From Mycolicibacter terrae (GTDB lineage: Bacteria > Actinomycetota > Actinomycetes > Mycobacteriales > Mycobacteriaceae), in contig NZ_AP022564.1 of NCBI RefSeq assembly GCF_010727125.1, positions 4,340,001 through 4,404,000 of the forward strand: 64,000 bases of DNA, written 5' to 3'. The position numbers were made by a program, and so were the translations under genes. The notes below the pieces were generated by a model. That model was not told where the DNA came from and ran no database searches. It worked only from the letters and a program-made list of their open reading frames with translations. Shown here piece after piece: positions 52,085 to 60,896 of the stretch; position 1 is the stretch's first letter, and each line of letters starts with the position of its first letter.

Positions 52085-52434
52085 GATCGCTACCGGCGCT
52101 GGCCGTTGCGGTCGGCCTCTGCCTGGCCGGGGCCGCTCCCGGGAACGCCGACCCGGAACCCGGCGCCGCCCCCGACGCCCAAGATGCGGGCGGCGCTGTC
52201 CACAATGCCGCCTTCCTGCAATCGCTGCTTGCCGCCGGAATCACCTACAGCAACTCCGGTCAGGCCATCGAGGCCGCCCACGCGGTCTGCGGCCTCGTCG
52301 ACCGGGGCGAACCCGCCCTGCAGGTGATCTCCGACCTGAAAGCCAACAACCCGGGCTTCACCACCGACGGCGCGGCGCAGTTCGCCGCCATCGCGGCGAC
52401 CACCTATTGCCCGCACCAGCTCATCAAGAAATGA
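52081..52434 (+). CDS. DUF732 domain-containing secreted protein
   Basis: A 117-residue exported protein: an N-terminal signal peptide (LPALAVAVGLCLAGAAPGNA, cut near residue 23), then the DUF732 helical domain with FLQSLLAAGITYSNSGQAIEAAHAVCGLVDRGE and the second Cys near the end (TTYCPHQLIKK), the pair likely disulfide-bonded. GTG 52081 overlaps the PPE stop by 4 bases. The function of DUF732 proteins is unknown; the coupling to two PPE genes suggests joint export. Confidence 0.88.
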   Translation: MRSLPALAVAVGLCLAGAAPGNADPEPGAAPDAQDAGGAVHNAAFLQSLLAAGITYSNSGQAIEAAHAVCGLVDRGEPALQVISDLKANNPGFTTDGAAQFAAIAATTYCPHQLIKK

Positions 52435-52469
52435 CGGCCCGCGACCTGCCTTGAACGAGTCCTCGCCGG

Positions 52470-52931
52470 CTACCCGCCGCTGGGAGCGGGCGAGGGAGTG
52501 GCCGGCCGGGGCTGCGGCACGAAGCCCTTCAGCACGTCGGGCAGGCCCGCCGACTGCTGGGGTACCGGCGCACAGGTCGGTGGGCATTCGGTCAGTTGCC
52601 AGGGGGCGCAGCGGTCGGTCCGGAATGCGGTGTCGGTCGGCTCGATCAGCACCACCTGCGGCTTCTTGGTCATCGCGCTGTCGACGGTCTTGCCGCTGCT
52701 GACCCGGCGCCAGTAGCAGGCATTACCATCCCGCGGCCCGTCGGAGCGGTAGGTGCCCGGCAGGATGTCGGTCCCGACGGCGAAGGTGCCGTCGGTGTCG
52801 ATCACCTGTTTGGGCGTGGGCGTGGGCGGGGGAGTCGGCTCGGCTCCGGCCACCCCGCCGGCCGTCCACGCCGCGGCCAGCGTGACAGCCAGCATGGCGG
52901 TCACCGTCCCGGCCGGCTTCATCGGTCTCAT
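52470..52931 (-). CDS. secreted protein of unknown function
   Basis: A 153-residue exported protein. MRPMKPAGTVTAMLAVTLAA begins a signal peptide that probably ends at VAGAEP near residue 31. A Pro/Thr linker follows, then FAVGTDILPGTYRSDGPRDGNACYWRRVSS and two further Cys-containing turns (DRCAPWQLTECPPTCAP), giving disulfides, and a Pro-rich tail. It resembles the many small mycobacterial secreted proteins with a TFAVGTDI-P-GTYR strand pattern. No enzymatic residues seen. ATG 52931 or 52922 is the start. Confidence 0.8.
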   Translation of the reverse strand: MRPMKPAGTVTAMLAVTLAAAWTAGGVAGAEPTPPPTPTPKQVIDTDGTFAVGTDILPGTYRSDGPRDGNACYWRRVSSGKTVDSAMTKKPQVVLIEPTDTAFRTDRCAPWQLTECPPTCAPVPQQSAGLPDVLKGFVPQPRPATPSPAPSGG

Positions 52932-52942
52932 ACCACGCGAGG

Positions 52943-53593
52943 TTACCGACCGGACGGCTTGATGCCGACCGTGATCAGGTCCGACACCAGTAGCGTCCAC
53001 GCCGGCCGAGCCACCCGGTGCTGGTCGGCGACGGTGAACCCGGCGCCGGTGAACAGCGTGCGCATCTCGGTCGGCGTCGGCTGGTGCGCCGGATTCCAGC
53101 GGCCGCCCAACAGCCGGCGCAGCGGAACGGGGTGGCGTGGGCTCAGCGCGGTGACCGCCGCCAGCCCGCCCGGCGCCAACACCCGATAGAACTCCGCCAC
53201 CGCCGCCGGCTGGTCGAAGAAGTGGAAGGCCGAGCTGGTCACCACCGCGTCGAGCGTCCCGTCCTCGAAGGGGAGGTGTTCGGCGGGTCCGGTCAGCCAC
53301 TGCACCCGCGTCGAGCGCGCCCGGGCCTCGTTGAGCATGCCGGCGGACATGTCCACCCCGTAGACGGCGGCGGGCCGAAGTTCGCGTTCGATGCGGTCGG
53401 CGAGGATGCCGGTGCCGCAGGCGATGTCGGCGACCCGGGCCGGCTGACGGGATCGCAGCGCGGCGATCAGCTCGTCCTGGGCCGGTCGGTAGACCCAACG
53501 TTGCAGGTAGTGGGCGTCATAGGCGGGCGCTGCCCAGCTCCAGAACCGGGTGATCGCGTCGTTGAGGCCTCTACGCGGGATCGGGGTTGCCAC
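52943..53593 (-). CDS. class I SAM-dependent methyltransferase
   Basis: A 216-residue methyltransferase of the UbiE/type 11 form. VADIACGTGILADRI near residue 57 is the SAM-binding glycine motif, VYGVDMSAGMLNEARARS follows, and HLPFEDGTLDAVVTSSAFHFF and VLAPGGLAAVTAL are the later motifs. It transfers a methyl group to an unknown lipid or small molecule. GTG 53593 is chosen so that the divergent rhomboid gene keeps its own upstream region; an ATG at 53635 is possible and would overlap that start. Confidence 0.85.
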   Translation of the reverse strand: MATPIPRRGLNDAITRFWSWAAPAYDAHYLQRWVYRPAQDELIAALRSRQPARVADIACGTGILADRIERELRPAAVYGVDMSAGMLNEARARSTRVQWLTGPAEHLPFEDGTLDAVVTSSAFHFFDQPAAVAEFYRVLAPGGLAAVTALSPRHPVPLRRLLGGRWNPAHQPTPTEMRTLFTGAGFTVADQHRVARPAWTLLVSDLITVGIKPSGR

Positions 53594-53633
53594 GGCGTGA
53601 AATCTACCGCCGGTTCGATGAGAAGGTGTAGGC

Positions 53634-54428
53634 ATGACCGTCTGCTACCGGCACCCCGACCGGGCCACCGCGCTGCGCTGCATCCGGTGTGGGCGCTACA
53701 TCTGCGGCGACTGCATGCGCGGCGCCGCCGTCGGGCAGCACTGCGTGGACTGTGCGCAGGAGGGCGCCGCTCAGCGCCGGACCCGCCCGCTGGTCCGGAG
53801 CGCCTCGGGGGCACCGGTGGTCAGCTATGGGCTGATCGCGCTGAACGTGCTGGCCTTCATTGCGCAGATGTCGTCGGGCCGACTGGACTCCGAATTGGTG
53901 CTCTGGTCACCGGCGGTGGCCGACGGTCAGATCTACCGGCTGCTGACGTCGGCGTTCCTGCACTACGGCCCGATGCACCTGCTGCTGAACATGTGGGCGC
54001 TGTATGTCGTGGGGCCCTCGTTGGAGGGTCTGCTCGGCCGGGCACGGTTCATCGCCCTATACCTGCTCAGCGCACTGGGCGGCTCCGTCGCGGTCTATCT
54101 GCTGGCGCCGTTGGACACCGCCACCGCCGGCGCCTCGGGCGCCATCTTCGGTTTGTTCGGCGCGACGCTGGTCGTCGGCCGACGGCTGCGGATGGACGTC
54201 GGCTGGGTTGTCGCGGTGATCGGAATCAACCTGGTCTTCACCTTCACCATCCCGCGGATCAGCTGGCAGGGGCACGTCGGCGGGCTGATCGCCGGGCTGC
54301 TGGTGGCCTGCGCCTACGTGTATCCCGCACCGGCGCGCCGCAACCGGATCCAAGCCCTGGCCAGCATCGCGCTGCTCGTGCTGTTCGTTGCGCTGATCTG
54401 GTGGCGCACTGCCGAATTGGTCTCCTGA
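53634..54428 (+). CDS. rhomboid family intramembrane serine protease (Rv0110-like)
   Basis: A 264-residue rhomboid. The N-terminus has a Cys-rich B-box-like motif (CIRCGRYICGDCM, then QHCVDC), possibly a zinc site, followed by six or seven membrane helices. Asn119 in HLLLNM, Ser168 in GASGAIFG and His214 in WQGHVGGL are the catalytic set. It cleaves membrane proteins within the bilayer. The pair with the acyltransferase downstream matches M. tuberculosis Rv0110-Rv0111. Confidence 0.92.
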   Translation: MTVCYRHPDRATALRCIRCGRYICGDCMRGAAVGQHCVDCAQEGAAQRRTRPLVRSASGAPVVSYGLIALNVLAFIAQMSSGRLDSELVLWSPAVADGQIYRLLTSAFLHYGPMHLLLNMWALYVVGPSLEGLLGRARFIALYLLSALGGSVAVYLLAPLDTATAGASGAIFGLFGATLVVGRRLRMDVGWVVAVIGINLVFTFTIPRISWQGHVGGLIAGLLVACAYVYPAPARRNRIQALASIALLVLFVALIWWRTAELVS

Positions 54429-54532
54429 CCTCGAGCGTGTCCTCCCGGACCGACGCCTGCTCGCCCCCTAAGCTTTCGGTGGTCCACCAGCGAGAGGATC
54501 GACCAATCGGCGCCAACGGCGACCAGGATGAG

Positions 54533-56641
54533 ATGAGTCGACCGGACGGGAGCCGGACTCGCCGGGCCACCTCGATGCGCACCTCGGGCAAATCCCGCTG
54601 GGTTGCGCCGGCCCCGCGTGCCGCCCGGTTGACCACGGCACGCGCCGCGGACCGGATTCGGCGGGAGCGGCGACGGCCGGGCATTCACGCCCTCGATGGC
54701 CTGCGCGCGATAGCCGTCGCGCTGGTGCTGGCCGACCACGGCGGCATCCCGGGGTTGTCGGGCGGGTTCATCGGCGTCGACCTGTTCTTCGTCCTGAGCG
54801 GATTCTTGATCACCTCGCTGCTGATCGACGAGCTGCACCGGACCGGACGGATCGACCTCGGCGCCTTCTGGATCCGCCGCGGCCGACGGTTGCTGCCCGC
54901 CCTGGTGCTGATGGTGCTGACCGTCGCGATCGCCCACGAGTTGCTGCCCTCTGACGCGGTGGTGGGTCTGCGTGAGGACGCCGTCGCCGCGTTCTTCTGG
55001 GTGGCCAACTGGCGGTTCGTCGCCCAGCACACCGACTACTTCACCGAGGCGGGCACCCCGTCGCCGCTGCAGCACACCTGGTCGCTGGGCGTCGAGGAGC
55101 AGTACTACTTCCTCTGGCCCCTTCTTCTCATCGCGATCGCCCTGCTGCTGGCGTTCCGTGCCCGGCGCCGCGGCCGGCTGGCGACCGTCGGCGGGGTGCG
55201 CCTGACCGTCTTTCTGCTGGCCAGCGCCGGGGCCGCGGCATCGGCGACCGCAGCCGAGGTACTGGCTTCCCCCGCCTTCGGCGCCACCCGCGACCGCGTC
55301 TACTTCGGCACCGACACCCGTGCGCAGGCGCTGCTGATCGGCGCCGCCGCAGCCGCGCTGCTGGTGGGGGATTGGCCCGCTTTGACCGCCGGCTGGTCGG
55401 TGGTGCGCTCCCGCCGGGGCCGCTGGGTCGCCCGGCTGCTGCCGCTGGCCGGGCTGGCCGTGCTGGCGATGGCGTCGCACCGCGCCACCGGCAGCGCCGC
55501 GGAGTTCCAGGGCGGCCTGCTGACCATCGTCGCCGTCGCCGCGATCGCGGTGATCGCGCCGGTCGCGCTGCACCAGGACGGGCCGGTGGGACGGGCGCTG
55601 GCCTGGACTCCACTGGTGTGGTTGGGGACGATCTCCTACGGCGTGTATCTGTGGCACTGGCCGGTCTTTCTGGTGCTCAACGGCGAGCGCACCGGGTGGT
55701 CGGGATGGCCGCTGTTCGTCGTGCGATGTGCCGTGACACTGTTGCTGGCCGCGGTGTCCTGGTGGGTGATCGAGGAGCCGATCCGCCGCTGGCGGCCGGC
55801 GCAGGTCTCACTGCTGCCGCTCGGGGCCGCCGTGAGCGCCACCGCGGTGGCGGTCACGGTGTTCGTGGTCCCGGTTGTCGAGCGGCCCACCGCCGAGACC
55901 GGCCTGACCCCGGATGTGGCGGCGGCCGCGGCGGTGTCACCGTCGCCGCCGGGTCGCAAGCGCCCGGCGCCGGTGCGCCACGACCCCAATCGGCCGCGCA
56001 CCGTCTCGGTGTTCGGCGACTCGATCGGGTGGACCGTGATGCACTACCTGCCGCCCACCCCCGGCTACGACTTCATCGACCACACCGTCGTCGGCTGCAG
56101 CATCGTGCGGGCCGGGCCGTACCGCTGGGCCGGCAAGACCATCGATCAGGGACGCGAATGCGACGGGTGGCCGGCCCGGTGGGCGCGACAGGTCAAAGCC
56201 GACCAGCCCGACGTGGTGCTGCTGTTCGCCGGCCGCTGGGAGACCGTGGACCGGGTCAACGAGGGCCAGTGGACCCGCATCGGTGACCCGACGTTCGACG
56301 CCTACCTGACCGCGGAGCTGCGGCACGCGCTCGACGTGCTGGAGTCCGCCGGCAGCAGGGTCGTGGTGACGACCGTGCCCTACAGCCGTTACGGGGAGCG
56401 GCCCGACGGCAGCCTGTGGCCCGAGGACGACCCCAAGCGCGTCGACCGCTGGAACGCCCTGCTGCGCCGGGTGGTCGCCGGGCGCGAAGCCGTGACACTG
56501 ATGGACTTGAACAAGAAGCTCGGCCCGAACGGCGCCTACACCGCCAAGGTCGACGGCATCAGGGTGCGCAGCGACGGCATTCACCTCACTCCCGAAGGGG
56601 TGAAGTGGCTGCTGCCGTGGCTGGAGGAATCGATCAGCTGA
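54533..56641 (+). CDS. acyltransferase with C-terminal SGNH domain (Rv0111-like)
   Basis: A 702-residue membrane acyltransferase of the OafA/acyltransferase-3 family. About ten membrane helices from residue 60 include HALDGLRAIAVALVLADH and FFVLSGFLITSLLIDE with the catalytic His, and SLGVEEQYYFLWP. A C-terminal SGNH-like domain begins at VSVFGDSIGW (Ser near residue 492) and ends at DGIHLTPEGVKWLLP, the usual Asp-His pair. It transfers acyl groups to surface glycans or glycolipids. ATG 54533 has AGGA just before it. It follows the rhomboid gene by 104 bases. Confidence 0.88.
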   Translation: MSRPDGSRTRRATSMRTSGKSRWVAPAPRAARLTTARAADRIRRERRRPGIHALDGLRAIAVALVLADHGGIPGLSGGFIGVDLFFVLSGFLITSLLIDELHRTGRIDLGAFWIRRGRRLLPALVLMVLTVAIAHELLPSDAVVGLREDAVAAFFWVANWRFVAQHTDYFTEAGTPSPLQHTWSLGVEEQYYFLWPLLLIAIALLLAFRARRRGRLATVGGVRLTVFLLASAGAAASATAAEVLASPAFGATRDRVYFGTDTRAQALLIGAAAAALLVGDWPALTAGWSVVRSRRGRWVARLLPLAGLAVLAMASHRATGSAAEFQGGLLTIVAVAAIAVIAPVALHQDGPVGRALAWTPLVWLGTISYGVYLWHWPVFLVLNGERTGWSGWPLFVVRCAVTLLLAAVSWWVIEEPIRRWRPAQVSLLPLGAAVSATAVAVTVFVVPVVERPTAETGLTPDVAAAAAVSPSPPGRKRPAPVRHDPNRPRTVSVFGDSIGWTVMHYLPPTPGYDFIDHTVVGCSIVRAGPYRWAGKTIDQGRECDGWPARWARQVKADQPDVVLLFAGRWETVDRVNEGQWTRIGDPTFDAYLTAELRHALDVLESAGSRVVVTTVPYSRYGERPDGSLWPEDDPKRVDRWNALLRRVVAGREAVTLMDLNKKLGPNGAYTAKVDGIRVRSDGIHLTPEGVKWLLPWLEESIS

Positions 56642-56645
56642 CCCG

Positions 56646-56659
56646 GCCGGCAAACCGGC
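56646..56659. terminator. short GC-rich hairpin after the acyltransferase gene
   Basis: GCCGG-CAAA-CCGGC begins 5 bases after the acyltransferase stop. There is no T tract; mycobacterial terminators often lack one. The rest of the gap up to the CAR gene is AT-rich, with TTAATTTAGTTTTGC and TATTTATC as possible promoter elements and GAGG before the CAR start. Confidence 0.4.
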
Positions 56660-56800
56660 TCGACTCACGTGCTGAGGGCAACGTCACAGCAGCTCAGGGA
56701 TGCGGGAATTAATTTAGTTTTGCTAACGTAGTATTTATCAGCGCAGCGTCGCGCCCCTTGAAAACCACTTCTCCGAGCTATTTCTTCAGAGGTTCCTTTT

Positions 56801-59800
56801 ATGACTACCGCTACCGCATTTGACTCAGACGACCAGCAGGCCCACCGCTTTGCCGGACTGGCCGCCACCGACCCCCAATTCGCCGCCGCCCAACCCGACC
56901 AAGCCGTCGCCGACGCCGCCGCCCAGCCCGGCCTCCGGCTGCCGCAGCTCGTGCAGACCATCCTGACCGGTTACGCCGACCGGCCCGCGCTGGGCCAGCG
57001 AGCCGTCGACTTCGTCGTCGACCCGGCAACCGGCCGCACCGTCGCGCAGTTGCAGCCCCGTTACGACACCATCACCTACACCGAGCTGGCCGAACGGGTC
57101 CGTGCCCTGGCCGCCGCCCTCGTCGCCGCGGCCGTCCGGCCCGGAGACCGGGTCGCGGTGCTGGGTTTCACCAGCGTCGACTACACCGTCATCGACGTGG
57201 CACTGGGCCAGATCGGTGCGGTCTCGGTGCCGCTGCAGACCTCCGCGGCGGTCAGCGCCCTGACCCCGATCGTGACCGAGACCGAACCCCGTGTCATCGC
57301 CGCCAGCGTCGACTCGCTGGCCGACGCGGTTGAGCTGGTGCGGGCCGGTCCGGCCCCCACCCGCCTGGTGGTCTTCGACTACCACGAGCAGGTTGACGAT
57401 CACCGCGACGCACTGGCCGGCGCCCGCGCGCAGCTGGCCCGCCTCGAGGTCGCCGTCGAGCCGCTGGCCGATATGCTCACGCGCGGCCGGACTCTGTCCC
57501 CGGCGGACCCGGCGGGCCTGCCCGCCCACGACTCCGGCGCGGGGACCGACCCGCTGGCCCTGCTGGTCTACACCTCCGGCAGCACCGGCGCACCCAAGGG
57601 TGCGATGTACCCGCAGAGCAACGTGGAGCGGATGTGGGTCCGGTCGGCCAGGAACTGGTTCGTCCCGACCGCCGCCTCGATCACGCTCAACTTCATGCCG
57701 ATGAGCCACATCATGGGCCGCGGCATCCTCTACGGCACCCTCGGCAACGGCGGCACCGCCTACTTCAGCGCCCGTAGCGATCTCTCCACTTTCCTGGAGG
57801 ATCTGGCGTTGGTGCGGCCCACCGAGCTGAACTTCGTGCCCCGGATCTGGGAGATGCTCTACCAGCACTTCCAGAGTGAGGTCGACGGTCTTGACGGGGA
57901 TCCGGCCGCCGAGGCCGACGTGCTGGCGCGGATGCACCGCGATCTGCTCGGCGGGCGGTGCATCTACGCGATGACCGGCTCCGCGCCCATCTCCGACGAG
58001 CTGAGCAATTGGGTGGAGCGGCTCACCGGGCTGCACCTGCTCAACGGCTACGGCTCCACCGAAGCCGGCATGGTGCTCTCCGACGGCGTCGTGCAGCGGC
58101 CGCCGGTGCTCGACTACAAGCTGGTCGACGTGCCCGAACTGGGCTATTTCGGCACCGACAAGCCGCACCCGCGCGGCGAGCTGCTGCTCAAGACCGAGAA
58201 CCTGTTCCCGGGCTACTACAAGCGCCCGGAGATCACCGCCGAGGTGTTCGACGCCGACGGCTACTACCGCACCGGCGACGTCGTCGCCGAGGTCGGCCCC
58301 GACCAGTTGGTCTACGTCGACCGGCGCAACAACGTGCTCAAGCTGGCCCAGGGCGAGTTCGTCACCCTGGCGAAGCTGGAGGCGGAGTTCGGCAACAGCC
58401 CGCTGGTGCGCCAGATCTACGTCTACGGCAACAGTGCTCAGCCCTACCTGCTGGCCGTCGTGGTGCCCACCTCAGAAGCACAGCAGCGCTTCGATGTTCC
58501 CGCCGAGCTCAAGGCGGCGATCACCGAGTCGCTGCAGCAGGTGGCCAAGGACGCCGGCCTGCAGTCCTATGAGGTGCCGCGCGACTTCCTCGTCGAGACC
58601 GAACCGTTCACCCTGGAGAACGGTTTGCTCACCGGCATCCGCAAGCTGGCGTGGCCGAAGCTGAAGGCGCACTACGGTCGTCGCCTCGAGCGGCTCTACG
58701 CCGAGCTGACGCAGGGGCAGGCCAACGAGCTGAGCGAACTGCGTCACCACGGTGCGCAGCGTCCGGCGCTGGAGACCATCAGCCGGGCCGCCGCCGCACT
58801 GCTGGGCGCATCGGCCGCTGACCTGGCCCCCGACGCCCACTTCACCGACCTGGGTGGGGACTCGCTGTCGGCGCTGACCTTCGGCAATCTGCTGCGCGAC
58901 ATCTTCGACGTCGACGTCCCGGTCGGCGTGATCGTCAGCCCGGCAAGCGATCTGGCGTCGATCGCGGCGTACGTGCAGGAGCAGCGGATCGGGTCGAAGC
59001 GGCCGACGTTCGCCTCGGTGCACGGCCGGGATGCCGTCGAGGTGGCCGTCGCCGACCTGACCCTGGACAAGTTCCTCGACGAGGCCACCCTGGCGGCGGC
59101 ACCGGCACTGCCCGGCCCGTCCGAGCAGGTGCGCACCGTGTTGCTGACCGGGGCCACCGGCTTCCTGGGGCGCTACCTGGCGCTTGAGTGGTTGGAGCGG
59201 TTGGCGCCGGTGGGCGGCAAGCTCATCTGCCTGGTGCGGGCGAAGTCGGATGCGGATGCCCGCCGCCGCCTCGACGGTGTCTTCGACAGTGGCGATGCGA
59301 AGCTGCTGGCCCGCTACACCGAATTGGCCGCCAAGCACCTGGAAGTCATCGCCGGCGACAAGGGCGAGGCGAATCTCGGCTTGGAGCAACACGTGTGGCA
59401 GCGGTTGGCCGACACCGTCGACGTGATCGTCGACCCGGCGGCGCTGGTCAACCACGTGCTGCCCTACAGCGAGTTGTTCGGGCCGAACGCCGTCGGCACC
59501 GCCGAGCTGATCCGGGTCGCACTGACCGGCAAGATCAAGCCGTTCACCTATTTCTCCACCATCGGTGTCGGCGACCAGATCCCGCCGGGCAGCTTCACCG
59601 AGGACGCCGACGTGCGGGTGATGAGCCCGGTGCGGGCGATCAACGACGGTTACGCCAACGGTTACGGCAACAGCAAGTGGGCCGGCGAGGTGCTGCTGGC
59701 CGAGGCGCACGACCTGTGCGGCCTGCCGGTCGCGGTATTCCGTTGCGACATGATCCTGGCCGACACCGGCTACGCCGGCCAGCTCAACCTGCCGGACATG

Positions 59801-60322
59801 TTCACCCGGATGATGTTCAGTCTGGTCGCCGCCGGTGTCGCACCCGGTTCGTTCTACGAGCTGGACGCCGACGGCAACCGGCCGCGGTCCCACTACGACG
59901 GGCTGCCGGTGGAGTTCATCGCCGAGGCGTCCACCACGTTGGCCGCCGCTGCGGGCCACGGGTTCGCCACCTACCACGTGATGAACCCCTACGACGACGG
60001 CGTGGGCATGGACGAGTTCGTGGACTGGCTGATCGAGGCCGGCTACCCGATTCGGCGGATCGCCGACTACGGCGATTGGTTGCAGCGGTTCGAGACCACC
60101 CTGCGCGCGCTGCCGGAGCGGCAGCGGCAGGCATCCCTGCTGCCGCTGCTGCACAACTACCAGAAGCCGCAGCCGGCGATCTGCGGGTCGATCGCACCGA
60201 CCGATCGCTTCCGGGCGGCCGTGCAGGCGGCCGAGATCGGTGCTGACCATGACATTCCGCATGTCACGCCGGCAGTGATCGTCAAGTACGTCACCGACCT
60301 GGAGCTGCTGGGGCTGCTCTAG
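56801..60322 (+). CDS. car: carboxylic acid reductase (FadD9/CAR type)
   Basis: A 1173-residue multidomain enzyme that reduces a carboxylic acid to the aldehyde with ATP and NADPH. The N-terminal adenylation domain (residues about 50-640) shows LVYTSGSTGAPKGAMYP and YGSTEAGMVLSD. A phosphopantetheine carrier domain follows, with Ser688 in DLGGDSLSALT as the attachment site. The C-terminal reductase domain (from about 780) shows LLTGATGFLGRYLA and the YGNSKWAGE Tyr-Lys pair. The full-length frame is intact. It needs a phosphopantetheinyl transferase encoded elsewhere. Related to M. tuberculosis fadD9 and M. marinum CAR. Confidence 0.96.
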   Translation: MTTATAFDSDDQQAHRFAGLAATDPQFAAAQPDQAVADAAAQPGLRLPQLVQTILTGYADRPALGQRAVDFVVDPATGRTVAQLQPRYDTITYTELAERVRALAAALVAAAVRPGDRVAVLGFTSVDYTVIDVALGQIGAVSVPLQTSAAVSALTPIVTETEPRVIAASVDSLADAVELVRAGPAPTRLVVFDYHEQVDDHRDALAGARAQLARLEVAVEPLADMLTRGRTLSPADPAGLPAHDSGAGTDPLALLVYTSGSTGAPKGAMYPQSNVERMWVRSARNWFVPTAASITLNFMPMSHIMGRGILYGTLGNGGTAYFSARSDLSTFLEDLALVRPTELNFVPRIWEMLYQHFQSEVDGLDGDPAAEADVLARMHRDLLGGRCIYAMTGSAPISDELSNWVERLTGLHLLNGYGSTEAGMVLSDGVVQRPPVLDYKLVDVPELGYFGTDKPHPRGELLLKTENLFPGYYKRPEITAEVFDADGYYRTGDVVAEVGPDQLVYVDRRNNVLKLAQGEFVTLAKLEAEFGNSPLVRQIYVYGNSAQPYLLAVVVPTSEAQQRFDVPAELKAAITESLQQVAKDAGLQSYEVPRDFLVETEPFTLENGLLTGIRKLAWPKLKAHYGRRLERLYAELTQGQANELSELRHHGAQRPALETISRAAAALLGASAADLAPDAHFTDLGGDSLSALTFGNLLRDIFDVDVPVGVIVSPASDLASIAAYVQEQRIGSKRPTFASVHGRDAVEVAVADLTLDKFLDEATLAAAPALPGPSEQVRTVLLTGATGFLGRYLALEWLERLAPVGGKLICLVRAKSDADARRRLDGVFDSGDAKLLARYTELAAKHLEVIAGDKGEANLGLEQHVWQRLADTVDVIVDPAALVNHVLPYSELFGPNAVGTAELIRVALTGKIKPFTYFSTIGVGDQIPPGSFTEDADVRVMSPVRAINDGYANGYGNSKWAGEVLLAEAHDLCGLPVAVFRCDMILADTGYAGQLNLPDMFTRMMFSLVAAGVAPGSFYELDADGNRPRSHYDGLPVEFIAEASTTLAAAAGHGFATYHVMNPYDDGVGMDEFVDWLIEAGYPIRRIADYGDWLQRFETTLRALPERQRQASLLPLLHNYQKPQPAICGSIAPTDRFRAAVQAAEIGADHDIPHVTPAVIVKYVTDLELLGLL

Positions 60323-60334
60323 TCTCGCGTGTCA

Positions 60335-60367
60335 CGGTGGCGGGCCGATTGTTTCGGCCCGTCACCG
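60335..60367. terminator. strong hairpin terminator after car
   Basis: CGGTGGCGGGCCGA (60335-60348) and TCGGCCCGTCACCG (60354-60367) pair over 14 bases with one mismatch and a 5-base loop, followed by TTTG. It lies 12 bases beyond the car stop and is a clear intrinsic-type terminator. Confidence 0.75.
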
Positions 60368-60551
60368 TTTGCGTTGCGTGACGATTGCCTTCGATTAATC
60401 AGGCCGAAACTGTTGCGGCAGTGGCCTATCGGGCAATCGCAATCCGGTGCCCGATCCGACCAGCGTTTGACGGTCGCGGGATTCGATGCCACCATGGTGG
60501 GGAATGTGTCGACATCCCCGTATGTCTTGGCCGGAAGGAGGTGAGGGCGAA
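60368..60551. other. non-coding stretch with a perfect ribosome binding sequence at its end
   Basis: After the car terminator no convincing gene is seen until a short ORF at 60552. AAGGAGGTGA (60535-60544) matches the anti-Shine-Dalgarno tail over all ten bases. GGTGAGGG (60540-60547) is exactly complementary to CCCTCACC (60598-60605), so the site could be hidden in a hairpin. A promoter could lie in the AT-richer part near 60385-60400, but none is certain. Confidence 0.45.
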
Positions 60552-60632
60552 GTGAGTCCCAGCGACGGTCCGTATCCGTGTTCGATGGTTCGTCTGTCCC
60601 TCACCGGCCCCGGCGTCTCCGCCGCGGCCTGA
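60552..60632 (+). CDS. possible 26-residue leader ORF
   Basis: GTG 60552 stands 10 bases after a perfect Shine-Dalgarno sequence and encodes 26 residues (starting SPSDGPYPCSMVRLSLTGPG and ending in Ala residues). The next ORF starts 57 bases further on. The binding site can pair with a stretch inside the ORF, an arrangement seen in leader peptides that gate a downstream gene. No homologue is recalled, so it may not be expressed. Confidence 0.35.
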   Translation: MSPSDGPYPCSMVRLSLTGPGVSAAA

Positions 60633-60689
60633 ACCGCGAATTCCGCCGACCCGGATGGGTCGTGTCGGGCGTCCCGGCAGGAGAAAATC

Positions 60690-60866
60690 ATGGCTTTTGT
60701 TCTCACCCACCGTATTTCGACGATTCACGGCTCGGCGGTCCGCCAGGCTAGCCGCCGCGTGGTCGGCCGGTTGCGCCACCTGGGCGCTCCGCTGGAGATG
60801 AGCCCGCAGCAGCGTGCCGAACGCTACGTGGCGCACATGCCGACGGCGGTGCTGGGCGCCTGCTGA
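60690..60866 (+). CDS. small protein of 58 residues, unknown function
   Basis: ATG 60690 follows GGAG by 6 bases. The product is a small, basic protein with many Arg and His residues (MAFVLTHRISTIHGSAVRQA, then SPQQRAERYVAH) and ends TAVLGAC. The composition fits a short soluble or nucleic-acid/membrane-binding peptide. It is in the same direction as the 26-residue leader and may be its target. No family was recognised. Confidence 0.55.
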   Translation: MAFVLTHRISTIHGSAVRQASRRVVGRLRHLGAPLEMSPQQRAERYVAHMPTAVLGAC

Positions 60867-60896
60867 CCGCTGCGCAACACCGCAGCCAGGGATCGC

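Noticed and set aside
53018..54532. Long N-terminal extension of the acyltransferase frame
   Set aside because: It runs across the methyltransferase and rhomboid genes in another frame; family homology begins only after 54533.
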